Shown here in pieces: positions 30,145 through 38,152 of a DNA stretch of 50,736 bases; position 1 is the first letter of the stretch; the number at the start of each line of letters is the position of its first letter. Source of the DNA: Stenotrophomonas aracearum (lineage in GTDB: Bacteria; Pseudomonadota; Gammaproteobacteria; Xanthomonadales; Xanthomonadaceae); the NCBI RefSeq assembly GCF_031834615.1, contig NZ_CP115543.1, positions 4,277,501 to 4,328,236 of the forward strand, in the 5' to 3' direction. The notes beneath the pieces were generated by a model. It saw only the letters and a program-made list of their open reading frames with translations. It was not told the DNA's origin and searched no databases. A program made the position numbers and the translations under genes.

Positions 30145-31179
30145 ATGAACGTCGTACGCACCGCTTCCCTTTTCCTGCTGGTCCTGGCGCTCAGCGCCTG
30201 CGCGGCCAAGCCGGCCCGTGACAGTGCGCCGGCCACCGTCGCCGTGTCACCCGTCGCTGCGACTGATGTTCCCGCGCCGGTGGCTGACGGCGGCGCGGCG
30301 GTGCCCGCGCCGGCACCGGTCGCGGCCGCTGCACCTGCAGTTTCCGGCTCCGACGCTGCTGCGTCCGACGCTGCCCCCACCGATGGCACCGCACCGGCCG
30401 CCACTGGCGCCGCACCCACCGGTGCCGAGGATGACTTCGCCGCGCTGTACGGTGGCCCGGCGCCCAACGCCGACGGCGCCGAGGCGTCGACCTCGGCCTA
30501 CGACCCCTGGGAGGGTTTCAACCGCCGCGTGCACGCCTTCAACAACGTGGTCGACCGCGCGATCGCGCGTCCGCTGGCCACCGCGTACACCAATGTGGTG
30601 CCGCGCTTCGCACGCACCGGCGTGAGCAACTTCTTCAGCAACCTGCGCGCACCGGTGACCATCACCAACCAGCTGCTGCAGGGGCGCCCGGGCGACGCCT
30701 GGGACAGCCTGGGCCGTTTCATCATCAACACCACGGTAGGCATCGGCGGCCTGTGGGACCCGGCCAGTGCCGGCCAGGTGCCGCGTCGCAGCGAAGACTT
30801 CGGCCAGACCCTGGGCGCGTGGGGCTGGCGCAGCTCGCGTTACGTGGAGCTGCCGTTCTTCGGCCCGCGTACCGTGCGCGATGTGTTCGGCCTGGCCGGC
30901 GACATTCCGCTCTCGCCGATCCGCACCATCGAGCAGGACAACATCCGCATCCCGCTGCAGGGCCTGCAGCTGGTGGACATGCGCTCGCAGCTGCTGGCGC
31001 TGGACGACATCCGCGACAACGCCGTGGACGAGTACGCGCTCACGCGCGATGCCTGGCTGCAGCGCCGCAACTACCAGATCGTGAACGACCTGCGGGGTCG
31101 ACGCGAACGCGGCAAGGATGCCGACGACTCCGCCCCGATCCCGGTGGATGCGATGCCGATGCCCAACTGGGGTAACTGA
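30145..31179 (+). CDS. mlaA: Outer-membrane lipoprotein MlaA (VacJ) with long Ala/Pro linker
   Basis: The 344-residue protein has a lipoprotein signal (LALSAC, lipidated C19), about 100 residues of Ala/Pro/Asp-rich low-complexity sequence, then the MlaA domain from about residue 120 (DPWEGFNRRVHAFNNVVD ... LGRFIINTTVGIGGLWDPAS ... DFGQTLGAWGW ... YVELPFFGPRTVRD). MlaA removes mislocated phospholipids from the outer leaflet. The ATG at 30145 follows mlaB by one base. In E. coli the domain starts right after the lipid anchor, and mlaA lies apart from mlaFEDCB; here it closes the operon. Confidence 0.95.
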   Translation: MNVVRTASLFLLVLALSACAAKPARDSAPATVAVSPVAATDVPAPVADGGAAVPAPAPVAAAAPAVSGSDAAASDAAPTDGTAPAATGAAPTGAEDDFAALYGGPAPNADGAEASTSAYDPWEGFNRRVHAFNNVVDRAIARPLATAYTNVVPRFARTGVSNFFSNLRAPVTITNQLLQGRPGDAWDSLGRFIINTTVGIGGLWDPASAGQVPRRSEDFGQTLGAWGWRSSRYVELPFFGPRTVRDVFGLAGDIPLSPIRTIEQDNIRIPLQGLQLVDMRSQLLALDDIRDNAVDEYALTRDAWLQRRNYQIVNDLRGRRERGKDADDSAPIPVDAMPMPNWGN

Positions 31180-31186
31180 TCAAAAC

Positions 31187-31215
31187 AAAAACCCCGCCGA
31201 AGCGGGGTTTTTTTT
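31187..31215. terminator. Bidirectional intrinsic terminator
   Basis: A hairpin ACCCCGC (31191-31197), loop CGAA, GCGGGGT (31202-31208) is followed by eight T in a row on the plus strand and by a T-rich tract on the minus strand. It lies between the convergent mlaA and glutathione peroxidase genes and should stop both transcripts. Confidence 0.92.
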
Positions 31216-31225
31216 GGACTCCGGA

Positions 31226-31786
31226 TCAGGCGGCCAGGGCCGCGTCGATCGCGTCGAGCAGGCGCGGGTCGTTGGCCGGTACGTCGGGGGCGAAGCGGGC
31301 GACCACCTGGCCGTTGCGGCCGACCAGGAACTTCTCGAAGTTCCACAGCACGCCCGGGGCCGGATTGACCATCAGGTCCGGGTACTTGGCAACCGCGCCC
31401 TGCAGCTTTTCGCGCATCGGACCTTCGCCTGTGGCGGCCGGCTGGGCCTGGGTGAGCTGCTGGTACAGCGGATGGATGTCGTCGCCGGCCACGCTGACCT
31501 TGGCGAACATCGGGAAACTGACGTTGTATTCCAGCTGGCAGAACTGCTGGATCTCCGCATCGCTGCCCGGCTCCTGGGCCAGGAAGTTGTTGGCCGGGAA
31601 ACCGAGCACTTCCAGGCCGGCGGCCTGCTTGTCGGCGTACAGAGCCTGCAGGCCTTCGTACTGCGGGGTCAGGCCGCACTTGGAAGCCACGTTGACCACC
31701 AGCAGCACCTTGCCGCGGTAGTCGGCCAGCGAGCTGGGCTGGCCTTCGATGGTGGTGACGGGAATGTCGTAGACGGTCTGGCTCAC
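31226..31786 (-). CDS. Glutathione peroxidase family protein (Cys type)
   Basis: A 186-residue peroxidase of the GPx/BtuE family that reduces hydroperoxides with a thiol donor. The peroxidatic cysteine is C37 in NVASKCGLTPQY; the partner residues appear in FPANNFLAQEPG (Gln) and LWNFEKFLV (Trp, Asn). The usual FPCNQF cysteine is replaced by alanine (FPANNF), while another cysteine follows in EIQQFC. GTG 31786 is chosen because AGGA lies 8 bases upstream and it gives the family-standard N-terminus; the frame is open further upstream but has no plausible sequence. No signal peptide. Confidence 0.92.
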   Translation of the reverse strand: MSQTVYDIPVTTIEGQPSSLADYRGKVLLVVNVASKCGLTPQYEGLQALYADKQAAGLEVLGFPANNFLAQEPGSDAEIQQFCQLEYNVSFPMFAKVSVAGDDIHPLYQQLTQAQPAATGEGPMREKLQGAVAKYPDLMVNPAPGVLWNFEKFLVGRNGQVVARFAPDVPANDPRLLDAIDAALAA

Positions 31787-31844
31787 GGGTGTTCCTGTGC
31801 AGTGTGGAAAGGACACATGGGATATGTGCCCCGGAAAGGCGGAA

Positions 31845-32219
31845 TCAATCGACGCAGATCGTGCCCTGGGCCACGCCACCGTCGATGCGCTGGCGGCAGC
31901 CGAAGTTCTGGCTGACGTCGGTCTGGCAGATGCCGGTGGCTTTGGTGCCTGCTGCAATCTCCGTATCGCCATTGGCCAGGCACTGTCCGGTGCAGTCGGA
32001 CTTGGCGCTGCAGGTCTTGCCGGCATCGGCATAGGGCACCACGCACTGCACGCGCTGCAGGCGGCCGAGCGGCTTCAGTTCGCCGCCCGAAGCGGCACAC
32101 GACGCTGCTTCCGCAGTTGCATCACCTGCCGGTGCAGGCGCGGCGGCGGTGTCGTTACCCGGCGCAGTACTGCAGCCGGCCAGCATCAACAACAGCGGGA
32201 GCATCAAGGTCAGGCGCAT
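31845..32219 (-). CDS. Small cysteine-rich lipoprotein, function unknown
   Basis: A 124-residue predicted lipoprotein with lipobox LAGC (C16) and an Ala/Pro-rich stretch to about residue 38. The remaining 85 residues hold eight cysteines (SCAAS, VQCVV, KTCSAKSDCTGQC, GICQ, FGCRQ, TICVD), a spacing that suggests a compact disulfide-bonded domain in the periplasm. I recognise no named family. It lies 58 bp upstream of the glutathione peroxidase gene on the same strand and could be cotranscribed with it. Confidence 0.8.
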   Translation of the reverse strand: MRLTLMLPLLLMLAGCSTAPGNDTAAAPAPAGDATAEAASCAASGGELKPLGRLQRVQCVVPYADAGKTCSAKSDCTGQCLANGDTEIAAGTKATGICQTDVSQNFGCRQRIDGGVAQGTICVD

Positions 32220-32273
32220 CGACGGTTTCCTGGCAGGTAAGAGCATGGCCGCACACTGTAGCAACTGCCGATG

Positions 32274-33656
32274 TCAGTCCTGCGTGGTCGTTGCGTCGTC
32301 TGCCGACTCGTCCTCGTCGGCCGCGTCCAGCCCGATTCCACCCAGCAGCTGTTCGGTCTGCTCGCTGCCGAGCGACTCCACGCCGCGCAGGCGGCGCTCG
32401 ATGGTGCGCGTCTTGCGGCTGGCCTCGCCCAGGCTGCGCCCGACCGTGCTGATCTGCTTCTCGGCCTTTTCCAGGATGCCGGCGAACTTGCCGAACTCGC
32501 TCTTGACCGCGCCCAGCAGGCTCCACACTTCGCTGGAGCGCTGTTCGATGGCCAGCGTGCGGAAGCCCATCTGCAGGCTGTTGAGCAGCGCGGTGACCGT
32601 GGTCGGCCCGGCCACCACCACGCGGTGTTCGCGCTGCAGCAGGTCCACCAGTCCCGGGCGCCGGATCACTTCGGCATACAGCCCTTCGGTCGGCAGGAAC
32701 ATCACCGCGAAGTCGGTGGTGTGCGGCGGCACGATGTACTTGTCGCAGATCGACTTGGCCTGGATGCGGATCGCGCGTTCCAGCTGCGCGCCCTGCACGC
32801 GCACGCCGTCGGCATCACCCTGCTCCTGCGCATCGAGCAGGCGCTCGTAGTCTTCGCGCGGGAACTTGGAATCGATCGGCAGCCACACGGGCGTGTCTTC
32901 ATGGCCACGCCCGGGCAGGCGCACCGCGATGTCGACCATCTCGCCGCTGTCCGGGCGCACTTTCACCCCACGCGCGTACTGCTCCTGGGTGAGGGTCTGT
33001 TCGAGGATGTTATCCAGCTGCACTTCGCCCCAGCTGCCGCGGTTCTTGACGTTGGTCAGCACGCGCTTGAGATCGCCCACGCCGGTGGCCAGCTGCTGCA
33101 TTTCGCCCAGCCCGCGCTGGACCTGCTCCAGGCGGTCGGAAACCAGCTGGAACGACGCGCCCAGCCGCGCTTCGAGCGTGGTCTGCAGCTTTTCGTCGAC
33201 GGTGACCCGCATCTGGTCGAGCTTTTCGGCGTTGTCGCTCTGCAGGTTCTTGAGCTGCTGCTCCAGCGTGGCACGCATCTCGCCGATGCGCAGCTCGTTG
33301 CGTTGGGTCATGTCCTGCAGGCGCTGGCCCAGCGATTCGGCCGAACGCTGCTGGGTCACCGCCGCTTCCTCGCGCGCCTTGCGCGCGTCTTCGCCCAGCG
33401 CGTCGCGCAGCAGGTCCAGGCGCTGGTCGGTGCGGGTCGACAGGTCGGTCAGCGCGCGCGCGAACGATTCCAGGCGGGCGTCCTGCTGCCGGCCCAGCCC
33501 TTCCAGCTGCTCGCGCAGCTCGCTGCGGCCGACCCGCGCTTCCTCGCGCAGGGACTGCTCCAGGTCGCCATGGTTGGAACGCCGCAGCAGGGAAACCAGC
33601 TGCAGCACGAGGACGGCACAGAGCAGGCCGCCAAGGATGAGGAATTCAGGTTGCAT
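32274..33656 (-). CDS. rmuC: DNA recombination protein RmuC
   Basis: A 460-residue protein with an N-terminal hydrophobic segment (about 4-20), long coiled coils (about 30-190, Arg/Glu/Gln-rich) and the RmuC nuclease-like domain (about 200-420) with GSWGEVQLDNILEQTL, DSKFPREDYERL, and FLPTEGLYAEV. RmuC limits DNA inversions and rearrangement in E. coli. ATG 33656 (MQPEFLILGG) is the start that puts the membrane segment at the N-terminus. An acidic tail ends the protein. Confidence 0.94.
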   Translation of the reverse strand: MQPEFLILGGLLCAVLVLQLVSLLRRSNHGDLEQSLREEARVGRSELREQLEGLGRQQDARLESFARALTDLSTRTDQRLDLLRDALGEDARKAREEAAVTQQRSAESLGQRLQDMTQRNELRIGEMRATLEQQLKNLQSDNAEKLDQMRVTVDEKLQTTLEARLGASFQLVSDRLEQVQRGLGEMQQLATGVGDLKRVLTNVKNRGSWGEVQLDNILEQTLTQEQYARGVKVRPDSGEMVDIAVRLPGRGHEDTPVWLPIDSKFPREDYERLLDAQEQGDADGVRVQGAQLERAIRIQAKSICDKYIVPPHTTDFAVMFLPTEGLYAEVIRRPGLVDLLQREHRVVVAGPTTVTALLNSLQMGFRTLAIEQRSSEVWSLLGAVKSEFGKFAGILEKAEKQISTVGRSLGEASRKTRTIERRLRGVESLGSEQTEQLLGGIGLDAADEDESADDATTTQD

Positions 33657-33723
33657 GGCGGCAGTGTAGGCCGAGCCGGTCTCATCCGCTGCGCCGGCCC
33701 ACACCCCGCTGCCCTGCCTGCGC

Positions 33724-34731
33724 TCAGAAGCCTTCCAGCACCAGCTTGCCGACCGCGCGGTGGGTTTCGATCAACGCGTGCGCGCGGCGCAGGTTGGCCG
33801 CATCGATGCGCCCGTAGTTCTCGCCCAGGGTGGTGCGCAGCACGCCGTCGTCAACGAGGCCGGCGACCCGGTTGAGCAGGTCGTGCTGGCGCTGCAGGTC
33901 CGGGGTGCCGAAGCTTGAGCGGGTGAACATCGATTCCCAGTGCAGCGACAGGCTCTTGCGCTTGAGCGCCATCACGTCGAGCTGGCCGGGGTCGTCGATC
34001 AGGGCCAGCTGGCCCTGCGGTGCCAGCGCGCTGACGATCTGCGCATAGTGCTGGTCGGTGTGGGTCAGGCTGGCCACGTGGCTGACCTGCTCGATCCCGA
34101 TACGGGCCAGGCCCTCGCCCAGCGGCTGGCTGTGGTCGATCACATGGTGCGCGCCCAGCGCGTACACCCAATCCTGGCTGTCCGGGCGCGAGGCGGTGCC
34201 GATCACGGTCAACCGGGTCAGCTGGCGCGCGAGCTGCACCAGGATCGAACCCACCCCGCCGGCCGCGCCGATCACCAGCAGGGTCTGGCCTTCGCCGCCG
34301 CCTTCGGCAATGCGCAGGCGGTCGAACAGCAGTTCCCAGGCGGTGATCGCGGTCAGCGGCAGTGCGGCGGCGGCGGCATCGTCCAGGCTGGCCGGCTTGC
34401 GGCCGACGATGCGCTCGTCGACCAGCTGGTACTCGGCATTGCTGCCGGGGCGGTTGATGTCGCCGGCGTAGTACACCGCATCGCCCGGCTGGAACAGGGT
34501 CACTTCGCTGCCGACCGCGTCGACGATGCCGACCGCGTCCCAGCCCAGCACGCGCGGCTCGGACACGGCCGCGCCCTTGCGCACCTTGGTGTCGACCGGG
34601 TTGACCGAGATCGCCCGCACCTGCACGCGCAGGTCGCGCGGACCGGGGCTGGGCACGGGCAGGTCGATGTCGACCAGGGCGGCCGGGTCGGTGATGGGCA
34701 GGCCGTGCTGGGTATAGGCGATGGCTTTCAT
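33724..34731 (-). CDS. Zinc-less alcohol dehydrogenase / quinone oxidoreductase family protein
   Basis: A 335-residue medium-chain reductase: GroES-like half (about 1-130) with VRAISVNPVDTKVRKG and VLGWDAVGIVDAVG, then a Rossmann half with LLVIGAAGGVGSILVQLARQL (about 148-170), the NADPH-binding motif. The cysteine zinc ligands of classical alcohol dehydrogenases are not present, placing it with the quinone-oxidoreductase-like group. AAGGA lies 7 bases before ATG 34731. It is divergent from the LysR gene, its probable regulator. Confidence 0.9.
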   Translation of the reverse strand: MKAIAYTQHGLPITDPAALVDIDLPVPSPGPRDLRVQVRAISVNPVDTKVRKGAAVSEPRVLGWDAVGIVDAVGSEVTLFQPGDAVYYAGDINRPGSNAEYQLVDERIVGRKPASLDDAAAAALPLTAITAWELLFDRLRIAEGGGEGQTLLVIGAAGGVGSILVQLARQLTRLTVIGTASRPDSQDWVYALGAHHVIDHSQPLGEGLARIGIEQVSHVASLTHTDQHYAQIVSALAPQGQLALIDDPGQLDVMALKRKSLSLHWESMFTRSSFGTPDLQRQHDLLNRVAGLVDDGVLRTTLGENYGRIDAANLRRAHALIETHRAVGKLVLEGF

Positions 34732-34805
34732 GGGGGAGTCCTTGGGTGAGGCGCTCAGGGTGGCGCGCCCGGGCACCGTCGGAAAGGCGCAGAATGCAGC
34801 AGCAC

Positions 34806-34824
34806 TTTCACTGCTGGAATGAAA
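34806..34824. promoter_or_regulatory. Candidate LysR operator
   Basis: An inverted repeat TTTCA (34806-34810) / TGAAA (34820-34824) with a 9-bp spacer lies at the 5' end of the LysR gene, in the gap facing the divergent oxidoreductase. LysR proteins commonly bind such short dyads and autoregulate. The site is short and touches the chosen start codon, so support is modest. Confidence 0.3.
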
Positions 34825-35741
34825 TGGTCCGTTTCGAGGATCTGCACCTGTTCGCCCGCACCGCCGCGCTGGGCAGCTTCTCCAACGCCGCGCGCGAAGC
34901 CGACCTGCTGCCCGGCCAGGTGGCCGCCGCCATCGCCCGGCTGGAGCGCGAACTGGACCTGCGCCTGTTCGTGCGCTCCACCCGCAGCCTGCGCCTGACC
35001 GCCGAAGGCGTGCTGTACCTGCCTTACGCCCAGGACATGCTGGCCACCCTGCACGAGGGCCAGGCCCGGGTCCGCGGCGACGAGGCCGAGCTGCAGGGCG
35101 TGCTGCAGGTGGCGGCGCCGTCGGACCTGGGCCGCAACGTGCTGCTGCCGTGGCTGACCGAGTTCCGCGCCGCGCATCCCAAGCTGCAGCTGCGCCTGCT
35201 GCTCTCCGACCAGGTGGCCGACGTGTTCCGCGACCCGGTGGATATCGCCTTCCGGCTGGGTCGCTTCGATACCGCCAGCTACGTGGCGCTGCCGCTGCTG
35301 CCGGGTAACCGGAGGGTGCTGGTGGCCTCGCCCGGTTACCTGGCACGTCATGGCACTCCGACCGATCTGGACGCCTTGAAGGACCACCAGTGCCTGGTCT
35401 ATCAGCTCGCCGGACGACCGTACGACCGCTGGAGCTTCGAGCAGGACGGGCGGCGCGTGGTGGTGCCCGTGCGCGGCCCGCTGGTGTGCGACGACGCCGA
35501 CGTGGTGCGGCGCTGGGCGGTGGCCGGCGAAGGGATCGTGTTCAAGTCGTGGCTGGATGTGTGCGACGACGTGCGTGCCGGGCGCCTGCAGGTGCTGCTG
35601 GGGGGCACAGGCGACAGCCTGCCGCTGAACCTGGTGTGCCCGCACCGCAAGCAGTTTTCGCCGGCAATCCGCCAGCTGCATGCGTTGTGCGTGCAGCGCC
35701 TGGCGCCGATGCTGGCGGATCTGCCCGGGCACGCCACGTAG
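34824..35741 (+). CDS. LysR family transcriptional regulator
   Basis: A 305-residue regulator: N-terminal winged HTH (MVRFEDLHLFARTAALGSFSNAAREADLLPGQVAAAIARLERELDLRLF split over residues 1-50) and a periplasmic-binding-protein-like effector domain (about 90-295). ATG 34824 gives the standard LysR start; ATG 34794, preceded by AAAGG, would add 10 residues. Divergent from the oxidoreductase at 33724, which it may control. Its TAG stop lies inside the GTAG head of a repeat. Confidence 0.9.
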   Translation: MVRFEDLHLFARTAALGSFSNAAREADLLPGQVAAAIARLERELDLRLFVRSTRSLRLTAEGVLYLPYAQDMLATLHEGQARVRGDEAELQGVLQVAAPSDLGRNVLLPWLTEFRAAHPKLQLRLLLSDQVADVFRDPVDIAFRLGRFDTASYVALPLLPGNRRVLVASPGYLARHGTPTDLDALKDHQCLVYQLAGRPYDRWSFEQDGRRVVVPVRGPLVCDDADVVRRWAVAGEGIVFKSWLDVCDDVRAGRLQVLLGGTGDSLPLNLVCPHRKQFSPAIRQLHALCVQRLAPMLADLPGHAT

Positions 35742-35763
35742 CGCTGTCCCGGCAGCGCCGGGT
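35738..35763 (+). repeat. GTAG-headed palindrome (degenerate SMAG-like)
   Basis: GTAG at 35738-35741 is followed by a 6-bp stem, CCCGGC (35748-35753), loop AGC, GCCGGG (35757-35762). The head contains the TAG stop codon of the LysR gene (35739-35741). The GC stem sequence differs from the other copies in the window. Confidence 0.55.
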
Positions 35764-35801
35764 AGCCGACAATGGCGCCCCCCCGTTGTCGAGTCGCCGC
35801 C

Positions 35802-36437
35802 ATGCCGTGGATGGGCATCCAGGACCTGTGGACCTTCGTCGTTGCCGTGCTGGTGTTCCTGGCACTGCCCGGTCCGGGCACCTTCACCCTGCTCACCGCC
35901 ACCGGCCGCGGTGGCGTGCGCGGTGGCTACACCGCGCTGTTCGGGCTGCTGCTGGGCGACCAGATCCTGATGTGGCTGGCGGTAGCCGGCGTGGCCGCCC
36001 TGCTCCGCGCCAATCCGCTGGTGTTCCACGCCGTGCAGTATCTGGGCGCGGCCTACCTGGTGTGGGTGGGCATCGGCCTGCTGCGCCCGGCCCGCGACGG
36101 CGCTGAAGACGGCGACGGCGGTGGCATCCGCCTGCAGCCGGGCCGTTACTTCCGCCAGGCGATCCTGATCAGCCTGCTCAATCCGAAGGCGATCATCTTC
36201 TACATGGCCTTCCTGCCGTTGTTCATCGACCCGGCCCGGCACCAGGGCGTGCTGACCTTCGCGACCATGGCGGTGCTGATCTTCGTGCTGAGCCTGGCGT
36301 ACTGCTCGCTGTTGATCGGGGTGGGCAACCTGCTCCGGCGCAGGATCATCCAGCACCCGCGTGTCGGGGTGGTGCTGAAGCGCGTGGCAGGGGTGTTCCT
36401 GATCGGGTTCGGAGTGCGGCTGGGCCTGAACGGCTGA
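35802..36437 (+). CDS. LysE family amino-acid exporter
   Basis: A 211-residue inner-membrane protein with about six hydrophobic segments and the LysE/RhtB signature near the N-terminus (FLALPGPGTFTLLTATGRGG, about 20-39) and LLNPKAIIFYMAFLPLFI (about 130-147). It probably exports an amino acid or related small molecule; the substrate is not readable. ATG 35802 is chosen; ATG 35811 is an alternative three codons later. No clear operon partner. Confidence 0.88.
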   Translation: MPWMGIQDLWTFVVAVLVFLALPGPGTFTLLTATGRGGVRGGYTALFGLLLGDQILMWLAVAGVAALLRANPLVFHAVQYLGAAYLVWVGIGLLRPARDGAEDGDGGGIRLQPGRYFRQAILISLLNPKAIIFYMAFLPLFIDPARHQGVLTFATMAVLIFVLSLAYCSLLIGVGNLLRRRIIQHPRVGVVLKRVAGVFLIGFGVRLGLNG

Positions 36438-36520
36438 CCAGCGCGACGTGGTTGGGCGCGACACGCGTGCGGCGCGGCAGGCCCGATGGATCGCAAGCGG
36501 CCCGTTCGGTTGTGCCGGAT

Positions 36521-36555
36521 TCGTCAAGCCCGGTCATTTGAAATGATCGTCAAGC
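36521..36555. promoter_or_regulatory. Direct repeats flanking a palindrome, upstream of APC permease
   Basis: TCGTCAAGC occurs at 36521-36529 and again at 36547-36555. Between them is TCATTT-G-AAATGA (36534-36546), ending directly before the second repeat. The block lies 86 bp upstream of the permease start in a 204-bp gap with no gene and looks like a regulator-binding region. Confidence 0.4.
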
Positions 36556-36641
36556 GATTCACGACGCCCGGCAGTAGTAATGCTGCGCCGCGTTCGGTCA
36601 CACTCGGGAAATTGTCGATACCAGTCACCCTGTGAGGTTCC

Positions 36642-38084
36642 ATGTCATCGCTGCTACGGCGCAAGTCGCTCGATTCCGTCACCGTCCATGAAGCCGGCAG
36701 GAGCCTGGTCCGCACCCTGAGCTGGCCGCACCTGATCGCCATGGGCATCGGCGCCATCGTCGGCACCGGCATCTACACCCTGATCGGCGTGGGCGCCAAC
36801 CTGGCCGGCCCGGCGGTGCTGATCTCCTTCGCCATCGCCGGTGCGGTCTGCGCCTGCGCCGCGCTGTCCTATGCCGAGCTCTCCACGATGATGCCGGCGG
36901 CCGGCAGCGCCTACACCTACAGCTACACCGCACTCGGCGAGATCTTCGCGTGGGTGGTGGGGTGGAGCCTGATCCTGGAGTACTCGCTGGTGGTGAGTAC
37001 CGTGGCGGTCGGGTGGTCCGGCTACTTCGTCGGCTTCCTGGAATGGGTGCATACCCAGATGGGCATCGACATCCGCCTGCCGGCGGCGCTGTCGGCCGGT
37101 CCGCACGTGGACGGCGGCCTGTTCAACCTTCCGGCGGTGATCATCACTTGGATCGTGGCCGGCGGCCTGATGCTGGGCACCAAGGAAAGCGCCACCCTCA
37201 ACGCCATCCTGGTGGTGCTGAAGCTGATCGCGCTCGCCGTGTTCGTGGCCGTGGCGTTGCCCGCGTTCGATCCGGCCAACCTGCAGCCGTTCATGCCGTA
37301 TGGCTTCGCCAAGTCGATGGGCCCGGACGGCATCGAACGCGGCGTGATGGCGGCGGCAGCCATCATCTTCTTCGCCTTCTATGGCTTCGATGCGATCTCC
37401 ACTGCAGCCGAGGAAACCAAGAACCCGGGCCGCGACCTGTCGATCGGCATCATCGGTTCGATGGTTGGCTGCACCATCGTCTACATGCTGGTGGCGCTGG
37501 GCGCGATCGGCGCGATGAGCTACGCCGTGTTCGGCAGCAGCGCCGAGCCGCTGGCGCTGATCATGCGCCAGCTGGGCCACCCGACCGCCGCGCTGGTGAT
37601 CGGCATCGTCGCCATCGTCGCGCTGCCCACCGTGCTGCTCGCTTTCCTGTTCGGCCAGAGCCGCGTGTTCTTCGTCATGGGCCGCGACGGCCTGCTGCCG
37701 CGTGGCCTGTCGGCCGTGAACAAGCGCACCGGCACCCCGGTGGCGACCACGCTGTTCAGTGCCCTGCTGGTCTCGGCCCTGGCAGGCGTGGCGCGCCTGG
37801 ATGAAATCGCCGCGCTGGCCAACGCCGGTACCCTGGCCGCGTTCACTGCGGTGGGCATCTGCCTGGTGGTGATGCGCCGCCGCGCACCGGACGCCAAGCG
37901 CAGCTTCCGCACCCCGCTGGCCTGGATCGTCGGGCCGGCCGCTGCGCTGGGCTGCATCTACCTGTTCATCAGCCTGCCGCACAGCACCCAGAAGTACTTC
38001 CTGATCTGGAACGCGATCGGCCTGGCGGTGTACTTCCTGTACAGCCGCCGGAATGCGTTGATCGGTCGTAAACATCAACCGTAG
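36642..38084 (+). CDS. APC family amino-acid permease (CAT-like)
   Basis: A 480-residue inner-membrane transporter with about twelve hydrophobic segments. The first contains the APC motif MGIGAIVGTGIYTLIGVGA (about 32-50); FFAFYGFDAISTAAEETKNPGRDL (about 243-266) is the typical segment of cationic-amino-acid-transporter relatives. GAGG lies 6 bases before the ATG. The substrate cannot be deduced. The TAG stop is the tail of a GTAG repeat head. Confidence 0.92.
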   Translation: MSSLLRRKSLDSVTVHEAGRSLVRTLSWPHLIAMGIGAIVGTGIYTLIGVGANLAGPAVLISFAIAGAVCACAALSYAELSTMMPAAGSAYTYSYTALGEIFAWVVGWSLILEYSLVVSTVAVGWSGYFVGFLEWVHTQMGIDIRLPAALSAGPHVDGGLFNLPAVIITWIVAGGLMLGTKESATLNAILVVLKLIALAVFVAVALPAFDPANLQPFMPYGFAKSMGPDGIERGVMAAAAIIFFAFYGFDAISTAAEETKNPGRDLSIGIIGSMVGCTIVYMLVALGAIGAMSYAVFGSSAEPLALIMRQLGHPTAALVIGIVAIVALPTVLLAFLFGQSRVFFVMGRDGLLPRGLSAVNKRTGTPVATTLFSALLVSALAGVARLDEIAALANAGTLAAFTAVGICLVVMRRRAPDAKRSFRTPLAWIVGPAAALGCIYLFISLPHSTQKYFLIWNAIGLAVYFLYSRRNALIGRKHQP

Positions 38085-38152
38085 TGCCGGCCGCTGGCCG
38101 GCTCTTCGGGATGATCGGGTCATGCATGGAGCCGGCCAGCGGCCGGCTCTAC
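38081..38152. repeat. Inverted pair of SMAG/REP palindromes between convergent genes
   Basis: The first unit reads GTAG at 38081-38084 and stem GCCGGCC / GGCCGGC (38086-38102, loop GCT). The second, inverted, has the same stem at 38131-38147 (loop AGC) and ends with CTAC at 38149-38152. The two units are complementary over their whole length, so the 72-bp block could fold as one large hairpin. The outer GTAG heads contain the TAG stops of both flanking genes. Confidence 0.85.
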
